Source: a virus | Length of the DNA stretch: 29,538 bases | Direction: 5' to 3' (one strand) | IMG/VR virus record: IMGVR_UViG_3300040751_002651 | Span: 1 to 29,538 of that record | Notes under the pieces: model-generated | The model's input: the letters and a program-made list of their open reading frames with translations, nothing else | What the model was told of the DNA's origin: nothing | The model's database searches: none | Position numbers and translations under genes: made by a program | In this document: positions 1-8,914 of the stretch, piece after piece | Numbering within the stretch: the stretch's first letter is position 1 | How the letters are laid out: every line of letters starts with the position of its first letter

Positions 1-1
1 A

Positions 2-1369
2 GCAGCCGTTGCAGAAGCCACTACAAGAAATGGCGATCTTACAGTAATTCACATTGGCCCAGGGATATACACTACCCAAGGTCATATCGATATGCCAGAT
101 AACTGCATTATTCACTCTGATTATCGCGCAGCAATTTTTAGACCGGAGCCAGGATATGAGCAACGTAACGTTTTCAGGATGGGAAGTGGATGCTTCCTAC
201 AAGGTCCGCTATTCGAAGGATTCCAGGTTGATGACATTGATAACCCAACCGAAGGGTTTGCTGTTTCTTTCCGACCAGGCGCAATTATCACCAGAACCCC
301 ATATGCCCACAAAATCGCAGTCAGATCAGTCGTAAACTTTACAGTTGCGCCGCCGCTCGATCGCGATAATGCTAACCCATTAGTTACACGTGGCGGTGGT
401 GTGGTTCTAGCAGACGGCTTAGTATGCTCACCTTACTCAATTTATCCAAACATCATGACATGGGGCGCAACTCCAGTGTCACAGAATGGCATTGGTTATG
501 TTGCTAAGAATGGCGCACTAATTAACGCTGTTAACGCTATTTCGATCTGGGCACATAAACACTTCTATGCCGTAGATGGCGGACAAATTATTCTTTCCGC
601 TTGTTCGACTCAGTTTGGCGATTACACACTTGTTGCTAAAGGCGAACGTAGACTTGTAAGCCCACCAGAAGCTTCATTCGATCTTACCCCGCAAACGACA
701 GCAGCATCTACAATCATCGATTCGGATTATGTAGCAGCTCTTAAGCAAGACGTTTGGGATGATCTGGTAGCAAATGGCTATACTACTGGTTGGACAGCAA
801 CTGATGAAGAATACACCAAGCGTGATACTGGTACACTTTTACAATCACTTAGCTGGGTGCTGCAAACTGGTAATGAAAAACCATGGCTAGATACTATTAA
901 AGGTTTCTTCGACACCCAAGGTAATAGCGTTATCGATTCCGATAAAGTAGCAGCATTTATTCATTCATGGGACTACATCGATTCGGCATTAGGTAATACT
1001 GCTAACGTAAATGATTCTGCAGACGGTATTATTCACGAGCTATTCACTAACTTAAAATCAGCGGTAAATAGTCCTACATTAGTTTCAGAACCATCAACTA
1101 TTACAGCAATTGGACATACATTTAACTCTATTATGGCAGGCGTCGCATTAACTAAGATTCCACCAGCAAGAAACAGTGCTACTATTGAAGAAAGCATTCT
1201 CGAGCTTGACGCTGGTGTGGTTATTGCTTCAGGCCAAGACGATCAGGGTTCGGCACTCTTTATCGGCGGTATGAAGATCGATGCTGATACTGGTGAGCTT
1301 TCTGGACCACCATTTGAACAGGCTGTTAACAGAATTTCAACAAGAGCAGCAATTGCTAGCAACTTCTAA
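2..1369 (+). CDS. Virion structural protein, beta-helix-like (5' partial)
   Basis: The frame is open from base 2 to the TAA at 1367-1369 (455 residues visible), so the true start lies left of the window; the internal ATG at 92 is not a convincing start because coding-like sequence (TVIHIGPGIYTTQGHIDMPD) continues upstream of it. The first ~200 visible residues look like a right-handed parallel beta-helix: short alternating hydrophobic strands, Gly turns, and a pattern (VIHIGPG, then IIHSDYR, then a MGSGCFLQG turn, then GGGVVLADG) that I recognise from structural proteins of marine T4-like phages. The C-terminal ~250 residues are alpha/beta with DSD/DSA motifs (IDSDYVAAL, IDSDKVAAF) and end in a Gly/Asp-rich segment containing DADTGELSGPPF. 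The likely role is a virion-attached, possibly baseplate or fibre-proximal, protein. An enzymatic (pectate-lyase-fold) role cannot be excluded, but I see no catalytic motif. It is followed 11 bases later by the next late gene. Confidence 0.75.
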   Translation, partial: AAVAEATTRNGDLTVIHIGPGIYTTQGHIDMPDNCIIHSDYRAAIFRPEPGYEQRNVFRMGSGCFLQGPLFEGFQVDDIDNPTEGFAVSFRPGAIITRTPYAHKIAVRSVVNFTVAPPLDRDNANPLVTRGGGVVLADGLVCSPYSIYPNIMTWGATPVSQNGIGYVAKNGALINAVNAISIWAHKHFYAVDGGQIILSACSTQFGDYTLVAKGERRLVSPPEASFDLTPQTTAASTIIDSDYVAALKQDVWDDLVANGYTTGWTATDEEYTKRDTGTLLQSLSWVLQTGNEKPWLDTIKGFFDTQGNSVIDSDKVAAFIHSWDYIDSALGNTANVNDSADGIIHELFTNLKSAVNSPTLVSEPSTITAIGHTFNSIMAGVALTKIPPARNSATIEESILELDAGVVIASGQDDQGSALFIGGMKIDADTGELSGPPFEQAVNRISTRAAIASNF

Positions 1370-1380
1370 AGGACATAATA

Positions 1381-1848
1381 ATGGCTAGAATTACATGTAG
1401 AACCCCATCAACAGGTAAATCGCTACGCATTGTTTATAGTGATGTACCGAATACGTACACAGATCTTGTTGAAGCGCCTGACTTTTCGGTACCGGATACC
1501 TCAAACAAATATTCAGAAAGAGATTCGGATGATGCTACAAGAGCAATCCGTCCAGGTGAAATCTTTTTCTTAACTCCGCTTTCTGCTAGAAATAAAGACA
1601 CCGTAGAAAGATGGATTGATACCCAATTAGTTACTGAAGACGGTACTGTCATTCAGGTTGGACGTGTAGCAGTTCCGCCAGGCGATACGGCATTCATTCC
1701 GCTTCAAGGTAGAAGCATTCTAAAACGTACACCGGCAGCAGCTTCTTCCGGTGATAAAATTCAGTTAAGAGCAGAAGTCTCAAGCGTGTTCGATGTTTGG
1801 GTTTCGGCTGAAGAGAAACTTTCCAGCGAACACAGCGGGGTAGTGTAA
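1381..1848 (+). CDS. Small conserved virion structural protein (unknown role)
   Basis: This is a 155-residue protein starting at ATG 1381, with AAGGA at 1369-1373 as ribosome binding site 7 bases upstream; that site overlaps the stop of the previous gene. There is no signal peptide or membrane segment. The sequence is rich in beta-strand and hydrophilic turns. The segment with PPGDTAFIPLQGRSILKR and the C-terminal DVWVSAEEKLSSEH resemble small structural proteins that sit beside fibre genes in marine T4-like phages, from memory of the family. The gene lies between a beta-helix-like protein and the giant fibre, with a 1-base gap to the latter, so a role as an adaptor or assembly component of the fibre/baseplate region is an inference. 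I do not know its biochemical function. Confidence 0.7.
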   Translation: MARITCRTPSTGKSLRIVYSDVPNTYTDLVEAPDFSVPDTSNKYSERDSDDATRAIRPGEIFFLTPLSARNKDTVERWIDTQLVTEDGTVIQVGRVAVPPGDTAFIPLQGRSILKRTPAAASSGDKIQLRAEVSSVFDVWVSAEEKLSSEHSGVV

Positions 1849-1849
1849 T

Positions 1850-4800
1850 ATGGGGTTTGCTACCTATCTTTCAGGCAGAGTTAAAACAGCTACAGGATCT
1901 GATCTTGACTCCGATCGCAGTAGTTATCTCGATTTAAAAAATGCTGAACCGAACTTAGGAAATCCAGGTACAAATGACGAAGTAGTACTTTCAAAAGCCG
2001 ATGGTACACGCTTCTTTGCAACCCTCGGTAATTTACTTTCCTACGATGGTAATAACGGATCGATTAACGTCGATTCAGCACAAGTTGTTGGTATTATTCA
2101 AGGTGAGGGTATTGACTCGGATCTGGTACAGGATCTTGTCGATTCTGCTTACGTTCAAGCTCGTCAATCATATGATGCGAGTACACTGGCAGGTGAATTA
2201 CCTTCGTTTTACTTGAATTGGAATAACTTTAGTAACATTCCAGATTTTGTTGATAGCGCAGATGTTAGCGCTATTATTTTAAATGACGTAGACAGTGCGT
2301 ACGTAAGTGCTCGCGCGTTTGATCAAACCTTAAACACTACAGATTCTGCTGTATTTGCAGGATTAACACTAGGTAGTGCTGGAAACCAGTATGTGTTCCC
2401 GACAGTAGACGGTACAGCTGGATATGCTCTTATTACTGATGGCAACGGGCAATTAACGTTTTCCTTTATTGATGTGGGTGTTGACTCTGCATCTATTTTA
2501 GATATCCTTTCGAATGGTAGTGTTGATACATTAAACTTTACTAATTCATCTTCGATTTTATCTTGGGATTCAGCAGCTGCTAAACTTGACTTTACATCAG
2601 GTATTCAGGTCAATGGCGATATTGCAGTAACTGGCACAGTTGATGGGCGTGATGTTGCTACAGATGGTGCTAAGTTAGACGGTATTGAAGCAAACGCAAA
2701 AGACGACCAGACGATTACTGCAGGCGCTGGTTTAACCGGTGGTGGTACAGGTGACGTAACATTAAACGTCGGTGAAGGTTTTGCTATTAGTGTAGATTCC
2801 AACTCAGTTAGTGTTGTAGAAGCTGCGATTAATCACAATTCGCTTTTAAACTTTGATTCAGATAAACACCTTGCTCACTCGTCAATTAGTATTACAGCAG
2901 GAGCAGGTTTAGTTGGTGGCGGAACTATTGCTGCAAATCGTAGTATTGCAGTTGGTGCCGGTACAGGTATCACGGTTGATTCCGATTCTATCAGTGTTGA
3001 TCCATCGACAATTAACCACGACGACCTTTTAGGATTTGTACTATTTGAACACGTAGATCACTCTGGCGTATTAATTAACGCCGGTGCAGGTCTTACCGGT
3101 GGTGGTAGTATTACATCAAGCCGTACTTTAAACGTAGGTGCTGGTACAGGCATTACAGTGGATTCCGATACTGTAAGCGTAAATGAAGCTGCAGTTAACC
3201 ATGACAACCTAGCTGGTTATGTAGCAAACGAACATATTAACCACTCTTCGATTTCTATTACTGCTGGTGCTGGCCTAACAGGCGGCGGTGATCTTACAGC
3301 TCCAAGAACTCTTGATATCGGTGCTGGTACAGGTATTAGCGTTAGTGTAAATGCGGTTTCAACTAATGACTCGCAGATCGTGCACGACAACCTTTCAGGG
3401 TTTGTTGCCGATGAACATATTGCACACTCGAATGTTAGTATTATTGCAGGTGCGGGTTTAACAGGTGGTGGTGATATTAGTGCTAGCCGTACATTAAACA
3501 TTGGTGCAGGAACAGCTATTACGGTTGATTCAGATTCAATCAGTGTAAATGAAGGTGCTATTAACCACGATAACCTTAGCGGCTTTGTATCCAACGAGCA
3601 TATTAACCACAGCTCAGTAAGCATTATAGCTGGCGATGGTTTAAGTGGTGGTGGCGATTTAACTGCTAGCCGTACTTTAAATATTGGCGCCGGTACAGGT
3701 ATTACCGTAGATTCTGATGGTATTTCTACAAATGATTCGCAGATTGTACACGATAACCTAAGCGGCTTTGTGGCTAATGAACATATTAACCACTCTGGTG
3801 TAAATATTATTGCTGGTGCAGGTCTTACCGGTGGTGGTGATATCACTGCATCACGTACTTTAAATATTGGTGCAGGCACAGGTATTACCGTAGCAGCTGA
3901 TTCAATTAGCGTAAACGAATCTGCTATTAACCACGATAACCTAAGCGGCTTTGTAGCTAACGAACACATCGATCATAGTACAGTAACATTTACTGCTGGT
4001 GCAGGTCTTACCGGTGGTGGCGATTTAACTGCAAATAGAACATTTAATATCGGTGCTGGCACAGGTATTACGGTTGACTCTGATACAGTTAGCGTAAATG
4101 AAAGCCAGATTAATCATGATAACTTAAATGGATTTGTAGCCAACGAACACATTAACCACTCGAATGTGGTTCTTACAGCTGGTGCAGGTCTTACTGGTGG
4201 TGGTGATTTAACTGCTAGCCGTACGTTTAACATCGGTGCTGGTACTGCAATTGTAGTTGACTCAGATACTGTAAGTGTTAACGAAGGAGCACTCAACCAT
4301 GACAACCTTCTTGGCTTTGTGGGAAATGAGCATATTGACCACTCAACAGTTAGCATTACAGCCGGTGCAGGTCTTACCGGTGGTGGGGATCTTACCACTA
4401 CACGTACACTAAACATCGGTGCTGGAACAGGTATTACTGTTGCAGCTGACTCAATCAGTGTTAACGAATCTACAATTAACCACGATAATCTGCTTAACTT
4501 CGTAGCTGATGAACATGTTGCTCACAGTGGAGTAACTATGACTGCTGGCGCTGGTTTAACTGGCGGTGGTACAATTGCAGCAAGCAGAACATTTAACGTA
4601 GGTGCTGGTACAGGCGTTACTGTTACTGCCGATGCTGTGTCAATTGGACAAGATGTTGCAACAACCGCAAACGTTACATTTAACCAGCTTACTACTACAA
4701 GTGATGTTGTAATTGGCGGTAACCTTCAGGTAACTGGTACAACGACTACTGTAGATACCCAATCGCTTCAAGTTAGCGATAACATGATCTATATGAATGC

Positions 4801-7561
4801 TGGTGAATCTGATGGATCACCTACACAATCAATTGACGTTGGTTGGGCAGCAAACGTTAATGATGGTGGTTCATATACTCACGTAGGTATGTTCCGTGAT
4901 GCTACAGATGATCGCTTTAAAGTCTTTGGTGCATATACTCCAGAACCAGATGCTGCTCTTGAAATTAATACAGGTCATGCCTCATTTGCTCTTGCAGATT
5001 TCCAGGCAGCTACATTCTATGGCGCATTAAGTGGTAATGCCACCACTGCTAGCTCATTAGCAACTGCTAGAACCATTAGCTTAACTGGTGACGTTAGCGG
5101 TTCTACATCATTCGATGGCTCAGCAAACGTATCAATTACAGCAGTCGTAGCAGACAACAGCCATAACCACACAACAGGTAATATTACTGGATTTACTGAA
5201 GCAGTACAAGATATCATTGGCGCAGACGTTATCGGTGGAAGCGGTATCACAGTAACCTATAACGACACTACTGGCGATACAACAATTGCTCATACTGATA
5301 CATCAACTCAAGCAAGTGTTGATAACTCAAATGGTACTGTTATCCAAGATATTTCTTTGGATGGGTTTGGTCATATCACTGGCATTGGCTCTGTAAACCT
5401 TGACAGTCGTTACTATACTGAAACTGAAGCAGATAGTCGTTTCGTAAATGTTACCGGCGATACGATGACTGGCACTTTAGACTTTAACGGTACTGGTCGC
5501 TTAATTACTATTACTGGTGACGGTTCACTAGATGGAGCGGATGCAAGTATTTACTTAGGTAATGCACCAGCAAGTTATGGTTTTGATATAACATATGAAG
5601 GTACTGGTACTGGAAATGAAAATGCCTTTGTTATTACATCAACAAATGCTGGAACCCCTAAAGAACTTCTTAGAGCAAATCAAGATGGCATTGTAAATCT
5701 ACCTCAAACTGGAGCTAAAGTAGCAGGTAATACCATCTTTCACGATGGCTACCATCCTAATGCGGACAAATGGACAACAGCCCGTACACTGTCATTAACG
5801 GGTGATGTAACAGGTTCAGTGTCGATTGACGGCTCGGCTAATGCTAGTATTACCACAACAATTGCTGCTAGCCCAGTTCTTACTATTAATGGTGATGCAT
5901 CAGGTTCAGCTACATTTACTAACTTAGGTAATGCGACATTAACATTAACAATTGCAGATGATAGTCATAATCACGTTATTTCAAATGTTGATGGCTTACA
6001 GACAGCATTAGATGCCAAAGCTGATGAAACTATTACCATTACAGCTGGTGCCGGTTTAACTGGTGGTGGTAACTTAACTGCTAACCGTACAATTAGTCAC
6101 GCGGATACGAGCACGCAGGCGAGCGTAAGTAATACTGGTAATAACGTAATTCAAAGCCTTACACTTGACACCTATGGGCATATTACTGCTATTAGCAGCT
6201 TAGATCTTGATACAGAATTTGATAGTCGTTATGTAAGTGTTACTGGCGATACGATGACTGGTTCGTTGGCAATTAATGCTAATGATGCTTCAATTACTTT
6301 AAATGATACAAGTGGAAGTCCAACTGATCAGGGAATTCGTATTAGGGCTGAGTCTCTTGATACAAATCTTCCGGGTAGTGAAGGTTTAGGTATTATATTC
6401 GAGGAAAGCCCTACAAATGGTAGCCCAGATACTACACCTGCTGTAATTACTACCGGCGAGTTTTACGCCCAATCGGATCAAAAAGTATTCCACGATAACT
6501 ATCATCCAAATGCTGACAAGTGGACTACAGCTCGCACACTGACACTAACTGGCGCAGTTACAGGCTCAGCGTCAATCGATGGTTCCGGTAATGTATCTCT
6601 TTCCACTGCAGCAACATCCGACCCAACTTTAACAATCAATGGTGATGCATCTGGTTCAGCTACGTTCACGAACTTAGGTAATGCTACCCTTACGCTAACC
6701 ATTGCAGACGATAGCCACAATCATGTTATCTCAAACGTTGATGGATTACAGGCAGCACTTGACGCTAAACTTAATGCTTCAGCATATACCGCAAATGATG
6801 TTTTAACCAAAATTAAAACAGTTGATGGTGCTGGATCTGGTTTGGATGCTGATTTACTTGATGGTCAGCAAGGATCTTACTACCTTGATTATAATAACTT
6901 AACTAACGTGCCAAATGCGGCGTCGGTAAATGATAATACCATTACTATTGCACCTGGTACGAATATGACTGGTGGTGGATCATTTACAGTTAACCAGAAC
7001 TTTAATGAAACCATTACTATTAACCACGCTGACACAAGCTCACAAGCAAGCGTAAACAATAGCAATGGTACTGTTATTCAAGATATTACTCTTGATGGTA
7101 ATGGACACGTAACAGGTATTGGTTCCGTAAACCTCGATAGTCGTTACTACACCGAAACAGAAGCAGACAGCCGCTTTGTAAATGTTACCGGTGATACTAT
7201 GACTGGCAACCTGACTATGTCAAATGCCAACATCGTTATGGACGAATATGTCGTTAACTCACAAACTGCTACCGTAGCTTCTACTTCAGCTACACAGATC
7301 GCAGCATTTACTGCATCAACCTACGGATCAGCTGAAGTATTAATCACTGCTAAAACTGGTACTGAAAGACATATTAGCAAGCTACTAATCGTACACGACG
7401 GTACAACCGCATCAGCGACTGAGTATGGTAAAATCGCAACAGCAGGAGATCTTGCAACATACGAAGTTGATATTAGCGGTGGTAACGTAAGAATCCTTGC
7501 AACTGGGGCAACAGCTACTTCTACAGTATATAAAGTGGCACTTACACTGATGGACGCATAA
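1850..7561 (+). CDS. Giant repeat-rich tail fibre protein (fibre 1, 1903 aa)
   Basis: ATG 1850 follows the previous stop by one base. The order of parts is as follows. The N-terminal region (about residues 1-285) has several DSA/DSD motifs (VDSAYVQARQ, VDSADVSAI, VDSAYVSAR) and a DGRDVATDGAKLDGIEA module. Ten tandem ~61-residue repeats occupy residues 289-896, with a degenerate eleventh after them. A mixed fibre shaft follows, containing DSHNH (HxH) segments, three RY-VNVTGDTMTG-type modules, the HPNADKWTTAR module and a further GAGLTGGG unit. The C-terminal ~106 residues (MDEYVVNS to the end) match a tip domain that recurs on marine phage fibres (HDGTTASATEYG region). The protein is almost all beta and Gly/Thr/Ser/Asp-rich, as expected of a trimeric fibre. 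The likely role is a long tail fibre for host recognition, the counterpart of T4 gp34-gp37 in function rather than by alignment. Which part attaches to the baseplate is unknown. Confidence 0.88.
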   Translation: MGFATYLSGRVKTATGSDLDSDRSSYLDLKNAEPNLGNPGTNDEVVLSKADGTRFFATLGNLLSYDGNNGSINVDSAQVVGIIQGEGIDSDLVQDLVDSAYVQARQSYDASTLAGELPSFYLNWNNFSNIPDFVDSADVSAIILNDVDSAYVSARAFDQTLNTTDSAVFAGLTLGSAGNQYVFPTVDGTAGYALITDGNGQLTFSFIDVGVDSASILDILSNGSVDTLNFTNSSSILSWDSAAAKLDFTSGIQVNGDIAVTGTVDGRDVATDGAKLDGIEANAKDDQTITAGAGLTGGGTGDVTLNVGEGFAISVDSNSVSVVEAAINHNSLLNFDSDKHLAHSSISITAGAGLVGGGTIAANRSIAVGAGTGITVDSDSISVDPSTINHDDLLGFVLFEHVDHSGVLINAGAGLTGGGSITSSRTLNVGAGTGITVDSDTVSVNEAAVNHDNLAGYVANEHINHSSISITAGAGLTGGGDLTAPRTLDIGAGTGISVSVNAVSTNDSQIVHDNLSGFVADEHIAHSNVSIIAGAGLTGGGDISASRTLNIGAGTAITVDSDSISVNEGAINHDNLSGFVSNEHINHSSVSIIAGDGLSGGGDLTASRTLNIGAGTGITVDSDGISTNDSQIVHDNLSGFVANEHINHSGVNIIAGAGLTGGGDITASRTLNIGAGTGITVAADSISVNESAINHDNLSGFVANEHIDHSTVTFTAGAGLTGGGDLTANRTFNIGAGTGITVDSDTVSVNESQINHDNLNGFVANEHINHSNVVLTAGAGLTGGGDLTASRTFNIGAGTAIVVDSDTVSVNEGALNHDNLLGFVGNEHIDHSTVSITAGAGLTGGGDLTTTRTLNIGAGTGITVAADSISVNESTINHDNLLNFVADEHVAHSGVTMTAGAGLTGGGTIAASRTFNVGAGTGVTVTADAVSIGQDVATTANVTFNQLTTTSDVVIGGNLQVTGTTTTVDTQSLQVSDNMIYMNAGESDGSPTQSIDVGWAANVNDGGSYTHVGMFRDATDDRFKVFGAYTPEPDAALEINTGHASFALADFQAATFYGALSGNATTASSLATARTISLTGDVSGSTSFDGSANVSITAVVADNSHNHTTGNITGFTEAVQDIIGADVIGGSGITVTYNDTTGDTTIAHTDTSTQASVDNSNGTVIQDISLDGFGHITGIGSVNLDSRYYTETEADSRFVNVTGDTMTGTLDFNGTGRLITITGDGSLDGADASIYLGNAPASYGFDITYEGTGTGNENAFVITSTNAGTPKELLRANQDGIVNLPQTGAKVAGNTIFHDGYHPNADKWTTARTLSLTGDVTGSVSIDGSANASITTTIAASPVLTINGDASGSATFTNLGNATLTLTIADDSHNHVISNVDGLQTALDAKADETITITAGAGLTGGGNLTANRTISHADTSTQASVSNTGNNVIQSLTLDTYGHITAISSLDLDTEFDSRYVSVTGDTMTGSLAINANDASITLNDTSGSPTDQGIRIRAESLDTNLPGSEGLGIIFEESPTNGSPDTTPAVITTGEFYAQSDQKVFHDNYHPNADKWTTARTLTLTGAVTGSASIDGSGNVSLSTAATSDPTLTINGDASGSATFTNLGNATLTLTIADDSHNHVISNVDGLQAALDAKLNASAYTANDVLTKIKTVDGAGSGLDADLLDGQQGSYYLDYNNLTNVPNAASVNDNTITIAPGTNMTGGGSFTVNQNFNETITINHADTSSQASVNNSNGTVIQDITLDGNGHVTGIGSVNLDSRYYTETEADSRFVNVTGDTMTGNLTMSNANIVMDEYVVNSQTATVASTSATQIAAFTASTYGSAEVLITAKTGTERHISKLLIVHDGTTASATEYGKIATAGDLATYEVDISGGNVRILATGATATSTVYKVALTLMDA
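2714..4537 (+). repeat. Ten tandem 61-aa (183-bp) fibre repeats
   Basis: Units start at 2714, 2891, 3074, 3257, 3440, 3623, 3806, 3989, 4172 and 4355; a degenerate eleventh begins at 4538 and dissolves by about 4650. The first unit is 177 bp and the other nine are exactly 183 bp. The consensus begins ITAGAGLTGGGDLTASRTL, continues NIGAGTGITVDSDSISVNE, and ends INHDNLSGFVANEHINHS plus three residues. Three histidines (NHD and EHxxH) are present in all ten units. The amino-acid sequence is much more conserved than the DNA: codons for GAGLTGGG differ from unit to unit. All units are in frame within fibre 1. Confidence 0.95.
5741..5820 (+). repeat. Fibre module copy A (partner at 12521-12600)
   Basis: This 80-base stretch encodes HDGYHPNADKWTTARTLSLTG and a few more residues. 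By hand alignment it matches 12521-12600 in fibre 2 at 74 of 80 bases. The related copy in the same gene at 6491-6570 matches it at only 62 of 80. The module itself is a known recurring fibre element; the closeness across genes is the notable part. Confidence 0.8.
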
Positions 7562-7562
7562 T

Positions 7563-8270
7563 ATGGGTATTGCTTATAATACGAGTATAGTTCGTGATGG
7601 ACTAGTTTTGCATTTGGACCCGGCAAATATTAAATGTTTTTCCGGTGGTCAAACTACTTGTGCTAATATAATTACAGGCGGACTAATTACCGGGGCGGCT
7701 GGTAGTCCTGGGTCCGCCGGCCATACCCCAAACCCTAATAACTTTCCGGCATATAATTCCATTAACGGGGGAGTTTTCGACTTTGCTGGGGGAAAGGGTA
7801 TGAATGTCGAAGAAGATTTAGGGGCTCATTCTCAGTTTTCTATAGAAATTTGGTATTATAAAAATGGCTCTGCTACAACTCAATATTTCACCGATGCTAG
7901 AAATAATGGTGGGCAATGGTTTTTAAGTAACTATAGTAATTATAACATAAACTATCAAGGTGCTGCTTATTATAATTTCGACACTACATATAATGTATCA
8001 AATACCGATTTTATAAACAGATGGCAGCATATGATATTTACAAGTGATATATCAGGTTCTAATTTATACATCGATGGTACACAAAGGGCTTTAGTTGCGG
8101 ACAACTCGGTAACAGAAAATTTAGGTGTAAATTTTAGGATAGGAACTCGTTATACTACTAGTAGTCAATGGACAGGCTATATGGGCCCTATTAGAATTTA
8201 TAATAGGACTTTGTCAATTGCTGAGGTTAAACAAAACTTTCAAGCACATCGTGGGAGATATGGGATATGA
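7563..8270 (+). CDS. LamG/concanavalin-like adhesin protein 1
   Basis: This is a 235-residue protein starting at ATG 7563, one base after the fibre 1 stop; no strong ribosome binding site is visible, so translation may be coupled. The N-terminus (TSIVRDGLVLHLDPANIK) and the central WYY...IDGT...IGTRY and YMGPIRIYNRTLSIAEVKQ segments follow the Laminin-G_3/ConA-like jelly-roll pattern: the W-H before a strand, then YIDG, then RIYNRTLS-EV. The C-terminus (KQNFQAHRGRYGI) is shared with the next gene. The likely role is a virion-associated carbohydrate-binding or fibre-tip protein. It forms a tandem set with the two following genes (4-base ATGA overlap with the next). Codon use is richer in ATA and AGG than in the fibre before it, compatible with separate acquisition. 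Ligand unknown. Confidence 0.8.
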   Translation: MGIAYNTSIVRDGLVLHLDPANIKCFSGGQTTCANIITGGLITGAAGSPGSAGHTPNPNNFPAYNSINGGVFDFAGGKGMNVEEDLGAHSQFSIEIWYYKNGSATTQYFTDARNNGGQWFLSNYSNYNINYQGAAYYNFDTTYNVSNTDFINRWQHMIFTSDISGSNLYIDGTQRALVADNSVTENLGVNFRIGTRYTTSSQWTGYMGPIRIYNRTLSIAEVKQNFQAHRGRYGI

Positions 8271-8914
8271 GTCTAGGTCACGGCGCTTCAATAGTTAGAA
8301 ATAATTTGAAATTACAGACAGATATTAGTAATGTTAAATCATATTCTGGTTCAGGCAATTGGAAAAGTTTAATTGATGGTAGTGGTTCTATATCCGGTGG
8401 AAATTCGGTATACGGGACTCCGACATGGGCAGATGGAATGACTGCCATTACAATATCTGTTGTTCTTTCAGTTGAAGGGACAGATACAAATTACGCATAT
8501 AATCCTATAAAAAAATTTTCTAATACAACAACTGCAACATTTGCATTATATCACTTTCAACAGTTCACTGATAATTTAAGAACAAATCTGATTGGTATGT
8601 ATGCAAATGCCGGAGGAACTTGGCAAGCAATATCATCTCAATATTTTGCCACTCAAGGTAATACCTATATTATAGATTTTCAATATGACTCTAATACTGG
8701 TGGGCAATTATGGATAAATGGAGAAAAAATTGGTAGTAGGTCTGGTTCTAGGGGTGTTCTGGGGACCGATACTGCTCCAATAACTATTGACGGTGGTCCT
8801 ACTGGAAGAAGTGGAATCCACACTGTGAAATATGCAGCAATTTATGATGCAGAACTAACTGATAATGAACTTAAACAAAATTTCGAAGCACTTCGCGGAA
8901 GGTACGGTATCTAA
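8267..8914 (+). CDS. LamG/concanavalin-like adhesin protein 2
   Basis: This is a 215-residue protein with ATG 8267 inside the ATGA overlap with the preceding stop; GGAG at 8254-8257 lies 9 bases upstream, inside the codons for RGR of the previous protein. The N-terminus (ASIVRNNLKLQTDISNVK) is alignable by eye to that of the previous protein (TSIVRDGLVLHLDPANIK), and the C-termini are nearly the same (LKQNFEALRGRYGI against VKQNFQAHRGRYGI). The middle has the jelly-roll signature GGQLWINGEKIGS...VKYAAIYDAELTDNELK. It is therefore a diverged paralogue with the same predicted LamG-like fold. Role inferred as glycan or receptor binding on the virion. The next gene overlaps its stop by one base (TAATG). 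Confidence 0.78.
   Translation: MSLGHGASIVRNNLKLQTDISNVKSYSGSGNWKSLIDGSGSISGGNSVYGTPTWADGMTAITISVVLSVEGTDTNYAYNPIKKFSNTTTATFALYHFQQFTDNLRTNLIGMYANAGGTWQAISSQYFATQGNTYIIDFQYDSNTGGQLWINGEKIGSRSGSRGVLGTDTAPITIDGGPTGRSGIHTVKYAAIYDAELTDNELKQNFEALRGRYGI

Noticed and set aside
92-1369. ATG at 92 as the real start of the first gene
   Set aside because: The same frame is open to the left edge and encodes a plausible continuation of the beta-helix pattern, so the gene is cut by the window.
3217-3969. 250-codon open frame on the minus strand inside the fibre repeats (also 4114-4416)
   Set aside because: It is an antisense shadow of the 183-bp repeats: the frame stays open because the repeat does. Its product is itself a Pro-rich repeat, with no independent promoter or ribosome binding site.
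2714-4650. CRISPR array or DNA-level regulatory repeat
   Set aside because: The period is 183 bp, in frame and translated, with conservation at protein rather than DNA level; no short repeat-spacer structure.
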